A stretch of 64,000 nt of DNA from Aureibaculum marinum (GCF_003813905.1 NZ_RPFJ01000006.1:402228-466227), one strand, 5' to 3'; shown: positions 9,577 through 18,627, counted from the stretch's first letter. Program-made: numbers and translations. The notes: a model not told the origin generated them from the letters alone.

Positions 9577-10116
9577 ATGAGTACAGAAGAAAATAAAAAC
9601 CAAGAAGAAATACAAGATATTGAAAAAGAACAAGTAGAACAGGAAGAACCTAAAGCTGAAGAGCAAGCAGAGCCTACTACAGAAGAATTAGTTCAAAAGG
9701 AAAAAGATAGATATTTACGACTTTTTGCAGAATTTGAGAATTATAAAAAAAGAACTTCAAGAGAAAGAATAGAGTTGTTTAAAACTGCCAATGAAGAAGT
9801 TATGACAGTTTTATTGCCAATCATTGATGACTTTGAAAGAGCATTGGCACATATTGAAGAAGATAAAGAGGCAGAGGAATTACGTAAAGGAATATTATTA
9901 ATTTATCAAAAATTAATTAAATCTTTAGAACAAAAAGGCTTGTTAAAGATGAAAGTAAAAAAAGGCGATACTTTTGATGCTGAAATTCACGAGGCAATTT
10001 CTCAAATTCCTGCACCTTCAAAAAAATTAAAAGGTAAAGTAATAGATGTTACTGAAAACGGATATCAATTAGGAGATAAAATTATTCGTTATCCAAAAGT
10101 GGTAATTGGGCAATAA
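9577..10116 (+). CDS. grpE: Nucleotide exchange factor GrpE
   Basis: GrpE releases ADP from DnaK and so drives the Hsp70 folding cycle in the cytoplasm. The 179-residue protein has an acidic, Glu/Gln-rich N-terminus (about 1-40) and a long dimerising helix with the family block RYLRLFAEFENYKKRTSRER. The C-terminal beta-domain carries GDTFDAEIHEAISQIP and ends GYQLGDKIIRYPKVVIG. Length is normal. It is followed 64 bp later by dnaJ on the same strand, so the two co-chaperones are likely made together; dnaK is not in the window. A sigma-54-like motif lies just upstream. Confidence 0.96.
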   Translation: MSTEENKNQEEIQDIEKEQVEQEEPKAEEQAEPTTEELVQKEKDRYLRLFAEFENYKKRTSRERIELFKTANEEVMTVLLPIIDDFERALAHIEEDKEAEELRKGILLIYQKLIKSLEQKGLLKMKVKKGDTFDAEIHEAISQIPAPSKKLKGKVIDVTENGYQLGDKIIRYPKVVIGQ

Positions 10117-10180
10117 AGTTATTCTTAACAAAAATATTGTGTTAAAAGAGACTACCAATTAAAAATAATAAATAGTATAG

Positions 10181-11305
10181 ATGAAAGAAGATTATTATAA
10201 AATATTAGGTATTGATAAAAATGCTACTTCTGCAGAAATAAAAAAAGCTTATCGAAAGATGGCTATAAAATATCATCCTGATAAAAACCCTGGCGATAAA
10301 CAAGCGGAAGAAAATTTTAAAAAAGCTGCAGAAGCCTATGAAGTTTTAGGTAATGCAGATAAAAAAGCTAGATATGATCAATTTGGGCATTCTGCTTTTG
10401 AAGGTGGTCACGGTGGCTTTGGCGGAGGAGGTATGAATATGGAAGATATCTTTAGTCAGTTTGGAGATATTTTTGGTGGTGCTTTTGGTGGTGGTGGATT
10501 TTCTGGATTTAGCGGAGGTAGAAGTAGAGGTGGTGCTAGGGTAAAAGGTAGTAATCTGAGAATTAGAGTTAAACTAACTTTAGAAGAAATTGTTAATGGT
10601 GTTGAAAAAAAGGTAAAAGTAAAGCGTTTGGTTAAAGCCCAAGGTGTTACATATAAAACCTGTGATACATGTAATGGACAAGGCCAAGTTACTAGAGTTA
10701 CAAATACTATATTAGGAAGAATGCAAACTGCTACCACTTGTCCAACATGTCAAGGTGCAGGTGAAATTATTGATAATAGACCAAGTGGTGCTAATGCTCA
10801 AGGGTTGGTAGAAAAAGAAGAAAGTGTGTCAATTAAAATTCCACCTGGAGTTGTTGATGGTGTACAGCTAAAGGTATCAGGCAAAGGAAATGAAGCTCCT
10901 GGTAATAGCATTTCAGGAGATTTATTAGTTGTTATTCAGGAAGTTGCACATGATAAATTAAAACGTGAAGGTAATAATTTACATTATGATATGTATATTA
11001 GTATACCTGAGGCAGTTCTGGGTGAAAGTAAAGAAATTGATACCTTAACAGGTAAAGTTAGAATTAAAATTGAGGCTGGTACACAATCAGGTAAAATACT
11101 TAGATTGAGAGGAAAAGGGTTGCCAAGTCTTGAAGGATATGGTAAAGGAGACTTGCTAATTCATGTAAATGTTTGGACCCCAAAAAGCTTATCTAAAGAT
11201 CAAAAAGCATTTTTTGAAGCAATGAAAGATGATGAACATTTTACACCGATTCCAACTAAATCTGATAAATCATTTTTTGAAAAAGTTAAAGATATGTTTT
11301 CTTAA
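10181..11305 (+). CDS. dnaJ: Chaperone DnaJ with a single zinc centre
   Basis: DnaJ stimulates the DnaK ATPase and delivers unfolded clients. The 374-residue protein has a J domain with HPD at 32-34, a Gly/Phe-rich linker (about 70-118) and the substrate-binding C-terminal domains. The zinc region has only two CXXCXGXG motifs, CDTCNGQG (161-168) and CPTCQGAG (187-194), where the classical protein has four. By position these are motifs 2 and 3, which form zinc centre II. The places of motifs 1 and 4 hold KVKRLVKAQG and DNRPSGANAQG, without cysteines. The rest is full length, so this is a reduced type and not a broken gene. It is cotranscribed with grpE and ends at a strong hairpin. Confidence 0.95.
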   Translation: MKEDYYKILGIDKNATSAEIKKAYRKMAIKYHPDKNPGDKQAEENFKKAAEAYEVLGNADKKARYDQFGHSAFEGGHGGFGGGGMNMEDIFSQFGDIFGGAFGGGGFSGFSGGRSRGGARVKGSNLRIRVKLTLEEIVNGVEKKVKVKRLVKAQGVTYKTCDTCNGQGQVTRVTNTILGRMQTATTCPTCQGAGEIIDNRPSGANAQGLVEKEESVSIKIPPGVVDGVQLKVSGKGNEAPGNSISGDLLVVIQEVAHDKLKREGNNLHYDMYISIPEAVLGESKEIDTLTGKVRIKIEAGTQSGKILRLRGKGLPSLEGYGKGDLLIHVNVWTPKSLSKDQKAFFEAMKDDEHFTPIPTKSDKSFFEKVKDMFS

Positions 11306-11309
11306 TTTT

Positions 11310-11353
11310 AACATAATATTATTATTTATTTGATAATAATATTATGTTTTTAC
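11310..11353 (+). terminator. Intrinsic terminator after dnaJ
   Basis: A 16-bp AT-rich perfect stem (AACATAATATTATTAT at 11310-11325 with its complement at 11333-11348), a TTATTTG loop and a T run lie 4 bp after the dnaJ stop. It separates the chaperone transcript from the small RNAs downstream. Confidence 0.75.
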
Positions 11354-11374
11354 AATATAATTCATATATTTGTG

Positions 11375-11450
11375 GTGTTGAACTATAGTATTCAACACTT
11401 TTTCTTTTTCATAGCAATTTTCCCACTCTAACTTAGAGTGGGTTTTTTTT
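11375..11450 (+). ncRNA. Tandem small RNA, copy 1
   Basis: This looks like a small RNA gene of about 76 nt. A Bacteroidetes -7 element TATATTTG lies at 11365-11372. The inferred transcript opens with hairpin GTGTTGAA/TTCAACAC (11375-11382, 11391-11398). An unpaired pyrimidine-rich stretch follows, and then a terminator stem CCCACTCT/AGAGTGGG (11422-11442) with eight Ts. No ORF fits. The 29-nt block at 11401-11429 recurs exactly in copy 2. From memory it resembles the flavobacterial flavo-1 RNA motif; I cannot confirm that without a covariance search. Confidence 0.65.
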
Positions 11451-11573
11451 ACTTCACTTTTTAACATTTTGTATCTTGTTGTATTACAGGTGTTTATGGT
11501 TTTTGTGTCGAGTACTGTTAATAATTGGTTAAAAGTTGCAATAAAATATTATAGACTGCGTTATTATATTTGT

Positions 11574-11653
11574 ATTGCTGAGCAGTAGTTCAGTAATATT
11601 TCTTTTTCATAGCAATTTTCCCACTCTTTTTTATTGAGGAGTGGGATTTTTTT
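11574..11653 (+). ncRNA. Tandem small RNA, copy 2
   Basis: This is a second small RNA gene with the same plan as copy 1. The -7 element TATATTTG lies at 11565-11572, exactly 200 bp after that of copy 1. The 5' hairpin is ATTGCTGA/TCAGTAAT (11574-11581, 11590-11597) with one G-U pair. The shared 29-nt block lies at 11599-11627, and the terminator stem CCCACTC/GAGTGGG (11620-11645) is followed by a T run. The 5' stem sequence differs from copy 1 while pairing is kept, which suggests selection on structure. Confidence 0.65.
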
Positions 11654-11710
11654 AACTTAAATTTATAGATTTCCATTTTTATTAGTTTTATTTTTGAACG
11701 AAAATTTAAA

Positions 11711-12020
11711 AGTAGGCTACCTTATCGATTCTACAATAGTAGAATAGGAAAGTCCGGACATCATAGCGAATCATAGCGGATAACATCCGTCTGGCGTAAG
11801 CCAAGGACAAGTGCAACAGAAAGCAAGTACAGTTAGGCTGTAGTGAAATCAGGTAAACTCTATGAGATGCAATGTTACGTATATTGAAGTCCCGAAAGGG
11901 TAAGGATTTCGCGTCCAATTTCAAGGGGTAAACAGCTAAAGTTATGCAGTAATGCACAACGTAGATAAATGATAAGGGTTTCAGTTCAACTGAAAAACAG
12001 AATCCGGCTTATTGCCTACT
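11711..12020 (+). ncRNA. rnpB: RNase P RNA
   Basis: This is the catalytic RNA of ribonuclease P, which matures tRNA 5' ends. The universally conserved P4 halves are plain: GGAAAGTCCGGAC at 11747-11759 and ACAGAATCCGGC at 11997-12008. The ends AGTAGGC (11711-11717) and GCCTACT (12014-12020) pair as helix P1, followed by a T run that should terminate transcription. The span of about 310 nt is somewhat short for a type A RNA. A -7 element TATTTTTG lies at 11689-11696. The open frame on the opposite strand here is a chance ORF. Confidence 0.95.
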
Positions 12021-12174
12021 TTTTTTATTGAGTATAATCATGTCATTTTTAATGATATTATTTAATTTGAATAATAGCAAAAGAAGATAATCTATTGTTT
12101 ATATAACAATAATTATATCTTTTTTTTCTATTTTTTAACATTGTAAAAATAGTTACTCTAAGCAAGTAATAATT

Positions 12175-12753
12175 ATGAAGTTTAACAGAAGTACCATTTC
12201 TAATATTTTATTTTTCGGATTTATAATTTTTCTTTTCACTCCTTTTGGATTAGGGACAAGAGCTAAACTAACACAAGGTGTGGCTTATGTTAGAACTTTA
12301 GTGTTTTCTCCTTCTGTAGAAAAATCTGAAGAACGTATTTCTCTTGATACATATAATGTAAATTTAAAAGGACTAGTTTCTGCCAATGATATAAATTTAA
12401 AAGACTTAAAAGGTAAAGTTGTTTTTATAAATTTTTGGGCTACATGGTGTCCACCTTGTATAGCTGAAATGCCTATGATAAAAAGTCTTTATACAGATTA
12501 TAATGGTAAAATAGAATTTCTTTTTGTAACCAATGAAGATCAAAAGAAGGTTAAACAATTTTACACAAAAAATAATTATAATTTTCCAACATACAATTTA
12601 ATCTCAAAACTTCCTAAACAAATTGATTATACTACGCTTCCTACTACATATATTTTAGATAAAAATGGAAAAGTAGCCCTATTTGAAACAGGAGCAGCCA
12701 ATTGGAATAGCGATAAAGTAAAACAATTATTAAACGACTTAATTTCGGAGTAA
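12175..12753 (+). CDS. TlpA/ResA-like membrane-anchored thioredoxin
   Basis: This 192-residue thiol-disulfide oxidoreductase has an N-terminal hydrophobic segment (about 8-26) that should anchor it in the inner membrane, facing the periplasm. The thioredoxin fold runs from about residue 55, with the active site WCPPC at 91-95 and a cis-Pro motif TLPTTYILDKNGKV near 160. TlpA and ResA proteins reduce periplasmic disulfides, for example during cytochrome c maturation; the client here is unknown. The gene converges on the aminotransferase gene with only 9 bp between the stops, and no obvious terminator separates them. Confidence 0.88.
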   Translation: MKFNRSTISNILFFGFIIFLFTPFGLGTRAKLTQGVAYVRTLVFSPSVEKSEERISLDTYNVNLKGLVSANDINLKDLKGKVVFINFWATWCPPCIAEMPMIKSLYTDYNGKIEFLFVTNEDQKKVKQFYTKNNYNFPTYNLISKLPKQIDYTTLPTTYILDKNGKVALFETGAANWNSDKVKQLLNDLISE

Positions 12754-12762
12754 ATAAGTTAT

Positions 12763-13950
12763 TTATTTTTTTGTTATGTCATCGATAACATTGAGTATAA
12801 TCTCACATCCGTTTTTAATTTCAGTATCAGAAATATTTAAAGGGGGCGTTATTCTTACAGCTCTATTCTCATAAAGTAACCAAAATAGTAATAACCCTTT
12901 TTCTAGAGATTTTAATATAATTTGTGAAGCCATTTCTGGCGTATCAACAATTAATGCTAATAATAATCCTTTTCCTCTAATTTCTTTGATAGCTGGGTGC
13001 TGTAAATATTGTCTAAATAAAGTTTCTTTATGGGAAACATCTGTCATAAGTTTTGAAGAAGTTATTTCATTTACAGTGGCTAAAGCCGAAGCTGCAATCA
13101 CTGGATGCCCCCCGAAAGTAGTAATATGCCCTAATTTTGGATTTTCTTTTAAAGTAGACATTATATTTCTAGGAGCAATAAATGCACCAATTGGCATACC
13201 TCCACCTAACCCTTTACCAGTAATAATAATATCTGGGGTAGTACCGTAATTTTCAAAGCCAAAAAAAGTTCCTGTTCTTCCAATTCCTGTTTGTATTTCA
13301 TCTAAAATTAACAATGCTCCAACTTCTATACAACGTTTTTTTACTTTAACTAAATAGTCATTTTGTGGAACAATAAATCCAGCACCACCTTGTATTGTTT
13401 CTAATATTACCGCAGCCGTTTTATTAGTAATTTTTAAAATTTCATCTTCTTTATTGTAGGTGATAAATTTAACACCTGGAATTAAGGGTCTGAAGGCTCT
13501 ATTTTGATTTTCATTACCACAAATACTCATAGCTCCTTGTGTATTACCATGGTATGCATTTTTGGCAGCAATAATTTCTGATCTACCTGTAAATCTTTTG
13601 GCGAGTTTTAGTGCTCCTTCAGTAGCTTCAGTCCCTGAGTTTGTCAAATATACAGACCAATTTTCTGAGTTTGGTAATTGTAAAGTTAATAGTTTGCATA
13701 GTTCAACTGCTGGTTTTTGAATAAACTCTCCATATACCATAACATGGGTATATTTTTGAACTTGATTAACTATAGCTTTATTAATTTTTGGATGATTATG
13801 ACCTAAACTATTTGCAGAAACACCCGCTATAAAATCTAAATATACTTTTTCATTAATGTCATATACATAAGAACCTTCCGCACGTGCTATTTCAATAGAT
13901 AGTGGATGTGAAGAAGTTTGTGCTTGATATTTTAGAAAATCTGATTTCAT
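12763..13950 (-). CDS. Class III aminotransferase (PLP-dependent)
   Basis: This is a 395-residue fold-type I PLP enzyme of the acetylornithine/4-aminobutyrate aminotransferase class. It shows the cofactor-binding NSGTEATEGALKLAKRFTG, the Asp-containing ILDEIQTGIGRTG and the Schiff-base lysine Lys246 in TGKGLGGGMPIGAF. Length is normal. The amino donor cannot be fixed from sequence; the gene is not in an arginine cluster, so argD is unproven. It starts 4 bp after the stop of the OstA-like gene on the same strand, so the two are cotranscribed. As I recall this pairing is frequent in flavobacteria, which may mean a role in envelope metabolism (inference). Confidence 0.88.
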   Translation of the reverse strand: MKSDFLKYQAQTSSHPLSIEIARAEGSYVYDINEKVYLDFIAGVSANSLGHNHPKINKAIVNQVQKYTHVMVYGEFIQKPAVELCKLLTLQLPNSENWSVYLTNSGTEATEGALKLAKRFTGRSEIIAAKNAYHGNTQGAMSICGNENQNRAFRPLIPGVKFITYNKEDEILKITNKTAAVILETIQGGAGFIVPQNDYLVKVKKRCIEVGALLILDEIQTGIGRTGTFFGFENYGTTPDIIITGKGLGGGMPIGAFIAPRNIMSTLKENPKLGHITTFGGHPVIAASALATVNEITSSKLMTDVSHKETLFRQYLQHPAIKEIRGKGLLLALIVDTPEMASQIILKSLEKGLLLFWLLYENRAVRITPPLNISDTEIKNGCEIILNVIDDITKK

Positions 13951-13954
13951 ACAG

Positions 13955-15526
13955 CTATTCTTGATTCTTAATAAGTTTTTTATTGGAGTTTAATTCGTTT
14001 TTAGTTACATTTTTTTCCAATGTTTTATCTACATCATCTTTAATAAATATATCTTCCATTTTTAAAGGCCTTTCTTTAATACGCCAATTAAAACCCGGAA
14101 ACTTACGATCAGGCAACTTAACCTTTGAAGGAGGTGATAATGGACCTTCAGGGTTTGTAAAATAAGTAATAGCAACAATTTTATTATCTTTAATTTTAAA
14201 ATTGATTTTACTACATGTCATTTTATCAATTCCTATTAGCTCATCGTTCTCATTTCTTGCATAAAAAATACTTTCTGTATTTCCAATAACATCAACATTC
14301 TCTAATTGATTATTATTAAATTTTCCGAGAATATTTCTACCTTTAATTTGATTATAACCGGCAGAATCTTTCTGAATTACAAATGCATTTTTTAAAATTT
14401 TTAAACTGTCTAATTGTTCGGTTTTAGGATTAGAAAGTAAGTGAATTGTATCTCCTGTAATTTGACTTTCTTGAGACCATAATACAGGGTTTACAAACAT
14501 TTGTGTTAAACCTGTTTTTTGACTAGAATGGATGGAATCACATTTACCACTTAAATCACTTTTAAAAAATTTAACACGATGATATGCTCTTATAATTCTA
14601 TTTTCAGGTTTACCTGTAATAAGTAATGTATCACCATGTATATACATGGAATCTTTTTCAATTTCGGTTATAGCAACAGCTCTATTTATAACAAAAGCAG
14701 AATCTAATTTTTGGTAAAACTCTCCATAATTACCACGTACAACAGCATTATTTACTGTGTCTAACATTTTTATATTATTAGTAGCCGAAGCAAAAGCCTT
14801 ATTTCTATCATAATATAAACTATCAGCAGTAATTGATCTATTTTTATAGGTTATTGTAGAGTTTTTTGTAAAGTGTGAAATGTTCTTTTTTGTATCATAA
14901 AATCCATGTTCAGTGTAAATATGAACATCTTCTCCTGTTATTGTAGAGGGGCCATATAAAAATGTTTGTCCGTTGTTTGTAAAATAATTGAGATGGTCAG
15001 ATTCTAGAATATAATCAGGATTGGTTAAAACAACTTCAGAAAGAGCTTGAAATTTAGAAGTTCTTAAAAAATAATTACCTTTTTTACTAACTAAAACATT
15101 TGTGGTATCTTTAATTGTTGCACCATTATTATAGTATAGCAGCTGCTTAACACGGTCAAAATCTAAGGTATCTGTAGTTAAGGTCATTAAGGGGTCTTTC
15201 AATACTACTTTACCCCATGATTTAGCTTTTTTAGTATTTCCATTATATTGTACATAATCACTAGTTTGGATAATAGTATCACCTTGATTCAGCACTACAT
15301 CTCCATAGGCTCTTATGATATTTTGCGATTTGTATCGAATTGCTTTTTTGCAACGAAGCGTAATTCCTTCATGCACCACAACCACATCACCCAAACCTAT
15401 TTCTTGATTCGGATATTTTTCTTCATCTATAATACTGATATCAGCATGTAAAATCTCAACCCTTTTTTGCTGAGCATGCACAATAAATGTTGTTATAAAT
15501 AATACTAGAAGTAAAAAATTTTTCAA
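13955..15526 (-). CDS. OstA-like (LptA/LptD N-terminal type) secreted protein
   Basis: This is a 523-residue periplasmic protein with a signal peptide ending in VHAQ near residue 19. The body is a long series of short beta-strand repeats of the OstA/LptA kind (for example IRAYGDVVLNQGDTIIQTSDYVQYNG and ITADSLYYDRNKAFASA-type units), forming an extended beta-jellyroll. OstA/LptA proteins bridge lipopolysaccharide across the periplasm to LptD. This Bacteroidota version is larger than LptA and lacks the LptD barrel, so it probably does the bridging or a related job. The first gene of a two-gene unit with the aminotransferase. Family call good, exact role inferred. Confidence 0.8.
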   Translation of the reverse strand: MKNFLLLVLFITTFIVHAQQKRVEILHADISIIDEEKYPNQEIGLGDVVVVHEGITLRCKKAIRYKSQNIIRAYGDVVLNQGDTIIQTSDYVQYNGNTKKAKSWGKVVLKDPLMTLTTDTLDFDRVKQLLYYNNGATIKDTTNVLVSKKGNYFLRTSKFQALSEVVLTNPDYILESDHLNYFTNNGQTFLYGPSTITGEDVHIYTEHGFYDTKKNISHFTKNSTITYKNRSITADSLYYDRNKAFASATNNIKMLDTVNNAVVRGNYGEFYQKLDSAFVINRAVAITEIEKDSMYIHGDTLLITGKPENRIIRAYHRVKFFKSDLSGKCDSIHSSQKTGLTQMFVNPVLWSQESQITGDTIHLLSNPKTEQLDSLKILKNAFVIQKDSAGYNQIKGRNILGKFNNNQLENVDVIGNTESIFYARNENDELIGIDKMTCSKINFKIKDNKIVAITYFTNPEGPLSPPSKVKLPDRKFPGFNWRIKERPLKMEDIFIKDDVDKTLEKNVTKNELNSNKKLIKNQE

Positions 15527-15613
15527 ATTAATTAATTTAATGCAAAATTACATAAAAATGCGATTATGAAATTCTAAATTCTTGTTAAAGGAAATCTTAC
15601 GTTTATAGTGGTA

Positions 15614-16072
15614 TTAATATGTATATACTTTGATAATGTTATGGTTTTTAAATTCAATACCTATTGATTTTGAAACGTTATCATCTAAAGGTTCAATAGT
15701 TAACTCAAACTCAGACTTTCTATTGTCTAAAGGTACAATTCCTCCTACATAGAAATCGTTTTTCCACTTTAAAAAAACTTCTTTTTTATCAATCCTTTTT
15801 TCAGAAATAATACGTTCAATTTTAGGTAGATATTCTTGTTCCCAATTTTGGACTAAATCACTTATAAAATTAATATGTAATGGATTTGGACCTGTTGGAT
15901 TTCCTTCCATTATTAGGGTTGTTTCTTTAGTAGTATTTCCTAAAGTTTTACTTCCAACCCAAGTATATGATTTAGTTTGATTATTGCCTCTAATTCTATC
16001 GCTGACCAATTTCCCTAAAATTGGATGATTAATTGTATTTTTTTTACCAAAAATAATATCTAAAATTTTCAT
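15614..16072 (-). CDS. Uncharacterised 152-residue protein
   Basis: I do not recognise a named family. The protein is soluble, with no signal peptide or membrane segment. It begins MKILDIIFGKKNTINHPILGKL and is rich in beta-strand patterns, with a helical stretch around residues 70-105 (WEQEYLPKIERIISEKRIDK). It follows the Pif1-like helicase gene by 32 bp on the same strand and could share its transcript. The start is clear, the composition matches its neighbours and no stop interrupts it, so a real gene is likely. Confidence 0.65.
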   Translation of the reverse strand: MKILDIIFGKKNTINHPILGKLVSDRIRGNNQTKSYTWVGSKTLGNTTKETTLIMEGNPTGPNPLHINFISDLVQNWEQEYLPKIERIISEKRIDKKEVFLKWKNDFYVGGIVPLDNRKSEFELTIEPLDDNVSKSIGIEFKNHNIIKVYTY

Positions 16073-16104
16073 TTAATTAAATTTTGAAATCGCATTAATT
16101 AAAA

Positions 16105-17781
16105 TTATTTAAGAAAAGCAATACACAACTTAATATTTTCATAACTTACTTCAGAATTTAAAGCGTCAAAAATTACTTTAGAGCTTACAGGTTTGTTTTT
16201 AGGTTGTAAATCATATACACTTTTAACTTTTTTTAAAATGGATTTTTTTGGCTTGTAAAAACTTAAATCTTCGTTTGGGAAATTTTCAAGAATCTTAATA
16301 ATATGTGTGTTAATTGTATTAGTTGTTAATCCTCTTTCTTCTGCTATTTGTGTTATGGATTTTTTTTGTTGTAAATAAGATAAAGTTAATTCGTAAGTAG
16401 ATTTTTGGCTTGTTTTTTTCTCTTTTATTTTATTAGAATTTTTACGAATATCTTTTATATTAGTTGTTCCTCCACATTTTCTAATAAATGCTGGAGCCAA
16501 TTTTAGTAAGTCGTTAATAGAATATTTTTTATCAATTTGCTCTGAAAGTTCTTGAAAACGGATGTCGGCTTTAAATGCTAAAGGATCAACTTTTAACGCC
16601 ATTTCATTAAAACCTTTTAATAGTAAATTCTCAATTTTTTTTAATCGTGACAAAGCAACGTAACCTTGACCGAGTTCAAAAGTTTTAGAAAGATCAATTT
16701 CTGCTTCATCTAGAGTCATTCCTTGGCATTTGTGAATGGTAATAGCCCAAGCCAATCGTAAAGGAAATTGACTAAAACTTGCTAACACTTTATTGTGATC
16801 GTCTTGTATAGACCAATCTTCTTTAGCAACAGTAATAATTCTACCATTAGCTATTTTTACTTTAGGTTGTCCTTCTTCATTAAATCCTGTTATTTTACCA
16901 ATAGTGCCATTAACAAATGCTTTTTCAGTATTGTTTTTTACAAACATTACTTTAGCTCCAATTTTTAATTGTAAATTTTCACTTGCTAAAACTGAATTTT
17001 TTAAAGAATCAATTAATTTTTTATTTCCTTTAAATGTAGCTTTAAAAGTTCTAGTTCGTCCTTCAAGTTCTGCTAAATATTCAATATTAATTTTATCTAC
17101 ATCAACATTATGAGTAAAAAGTTTAGTGGGAACTTCTTTATTTTTAAGAGTGTTTTTAGTGGCTTTTTCTAAAATTTTTAAATTGTGTTGCGACACCTTA
17201 CCACTACGAATTTCATTTAAAATAGTATTTAATTTAGAGTCGCTTTGTCTGTATTGTTCAGTTAAATAACAAACATTTAAATTGGCATTTACCCAAGCTT
17301 CAGACATAAATGAAAATTTATCTCTACTTTTTTCACCATATTTACCAATAGGAGGAAGCTGAAAAAAATCACCACTTAATACAACTTGAATTCCACCAAA
17401 AGGTTCTTGATTTTCTTTGAAAAAACGCAATACTCTATCAACCAAATTTAATTGGTTTTTGTGTAACATTGAAATTTCATCAATAATTAGAACTTGAGCT
17501 TTTTCAAGGTTTTTCTTTAGGTATTTTTTGGTTTTCATTGTTACCAAATTTCCCTGTGTGAGATGTTCTTTTACTCCAATGCCAGCCCAAGAATGAATAG
17601 TCATCCCATTCATATGAGTTGCTGCAATTCCTGTAGAAGCTGTAACTGCAACAGGTACTTTTCTAGCACGCAAATACTTTATATACTCATTTAAAACATG
17701 AGTTTTACCTGTGCCAGCAGAACCTGTTAAGAATACATTTTTTCCTGACTTTAATATAGCTAGAGCTTTTTCTTGTTGCAT
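16105..17781 (-). CDS. Pif1-like helicase with C-terminal helix-turn-helix
   Basis: This is a 558-residue SF1B helicase of the Pif1/RRM3 type, 5'-3' DNA helicases that resolve G-quadruplexes and stalled forks. Walker A GSAGTGKT lies near residue 20. It is followed by ASTGIAATHMNGMTIHSWAGIG, Walker B IIDEISML, a GDFFQLPP motif and the late motifs AITIHKCQGMTLDEAEIDL and GYVALSRL. From about residue 440 a second domain carries a helix-turn-helix (SITQIAEERGLTTNTINTHI) like the HTH_40 unit at the end of some RecQ helicases. The Ntp-binding core is complete. The 152-residue gene follows it. Confidence 0.88.
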   Translation of the reverse strand: MQQEKALAILKSGKNVFLTGSAGTGKTHVLNEYIKYLRARKVPVAVTASTGIAATHMNGMTIHSWAGIGVKEHLTQGNLVTMKTKKYLKKNLEKAQVLIIDEISMLHKNQLNLVDRVLRFFKENQEPFGGIQVVLSGDFFQLPPIGKYGEKSRDKFSFMSEAWVNANLNVCYLTEQYRQSDSKLNTILNEIRSGKVSQHNLKILEKATKNTLKNKEVPTKLFTHNVDVDKINIEYLAELEGRTRTFKATFKGNKKLIDSLKNSVLASENLQLKIGAKVMFVKNNTEKAFVNGTIGKITGFNEEGQPKVKIANGRIITVAKEDWSIQDDHNKVLASFSQFPLRLAWAITIHKCQGMTLDEAEIDLSKTFELGQGYVALSRLKKIENLLLKGFNEMALKVDPLAFKADIRFQELSEQIDKKYSINDLLKLAPAFIRKCGGTTNIKDIRKNSNKIKEKKTSQKSTYELTLSYLQQKKSITQIAEERGLTTNTINTHIIKILENFPNEDLSFYKPKKSILKKVKSVYDLQPKNKPVSSKVIFDALNSEVSYENIKLCIAFLK

Positions 17782-17844
17782 ATTGCGAAGATAGAAAAAG
17801 TAAAAGAGAAGATACTATTACCTTAAAATATAATTTTTGACAAT

Positions 17845-18627
17845 CTATTTTGAAATAGGGCAACCCCAACCATCATAAAAGCCATTATTATCTTTAGCGA
17901 TAGTAATAAGCTCCCAAACAGAATCATTAATAGTGTTCCAATTAATGTCACTTATCTTAGAAATATTTAATTGAAATAAATTTTTTTCTGTTTTTTCTTT
18001 AGATAAAATTTTAAATCCTATTTTCTCAACAGCAGTTATAAATGAGTTTCTATCTGCTTCTGTCTGAAAGTTAATCCAATGATCAATTGGTCTTTCAGAA
18101 TTAGGATTGTCTCCTTCTTGATGAAGATTATTTAATACACGTTGATTTAAAATGGTTTGATATTCATACTCATTAGGATATAGGAAGTCAAAATAATCAC
18201 TCCACTTAACATCTATTTTACTATCAGTGGCATATCTATAATTAGGATGTCTTTGCATTACTTCGCTAGCAAGTTTAGCGATATCTATTTTTGTTGTAGT
18301 ATAAAAATAGAGATCAAAAGTACCATTGGTTTTTAATGCTCCAGCAACAATGGCACCTTTTTTTTCTAATGCATCAGAAATGTCATCTTCAATTTTACAT
18401 ATTGCAGGAAATTCTTCCCTTGTGGTAAATCCGTTATGGTCTGGATTTAAAAGTTGCACAGAAAACCAAAGTCTATTTTCGTATTTTTCAATAGGAGCTA
18501 TTTCATAAAGCCCTAAATTTAAACGAATACTTGCAGGATTGTCGTCAACTCTTGTAAAATATGAAGCCCAGTCTTGTTTAATTTCTATATTTTTCTCTGA
18601 GTTTTTATTAAATAGATTTTTGAACAT
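17845..18627 (-). CDS. DUF695 and RraB-like domain protein
   Basis: This is a 260-residue cytoplasmic protein with two parts. Residues about 15-135 match DUF695 (DWASYFTRVDDNPASIRLNLGL and the FDLYFYTT strand). Residues about 145-255 resemble the RraB fold, with RPIDHWINFQTEADRNSF and GFKIL. In gamma-proteobacteria RraB binds RNase E and inhibits it; whether this protein acts on RNase E/G in a Bacteroidota host is untested. It sits alone, 63 bp upstream of the Pif1-like gene on the same strand, so it may head that transcript. Confidence 0.72.
   Translation of the reverse strand: MFKNLFNKNSEKNIEIKQDWASYFTRVDDNPASIRLNLGLYEIAPIEKYENRLWFSVQLLNPDHNGFTTREEFPAICKIEDDISDALEKKGAIVAGALKTNGTFDLYFYTTTKIDIAKLASEVMQRHPNYRYATDSKIDVKWSDYFDFLYPNEYEYQTILNQRVLNNLHQEGDNPNSERPIDHWINFQTEADRNSFITAVEKIGFKILSKEKTEKNLFQLNISKISDINWNTINDSVWELITIAKDNNGFYDGWGCPISK

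Noticed and set aside
10456..10737. 93-codon open frame antisense to dnaJ
   Set aside because: Pro/Leu-rich translation is the mirror of the Gly-rich linker and zinc region of dnaJ.
11706..11957. 83-codon open frame on the reverse strand
   Set aside because: It lies entirely inside the RNase P RNA gene and has Cys- and Leu-rich random composition.
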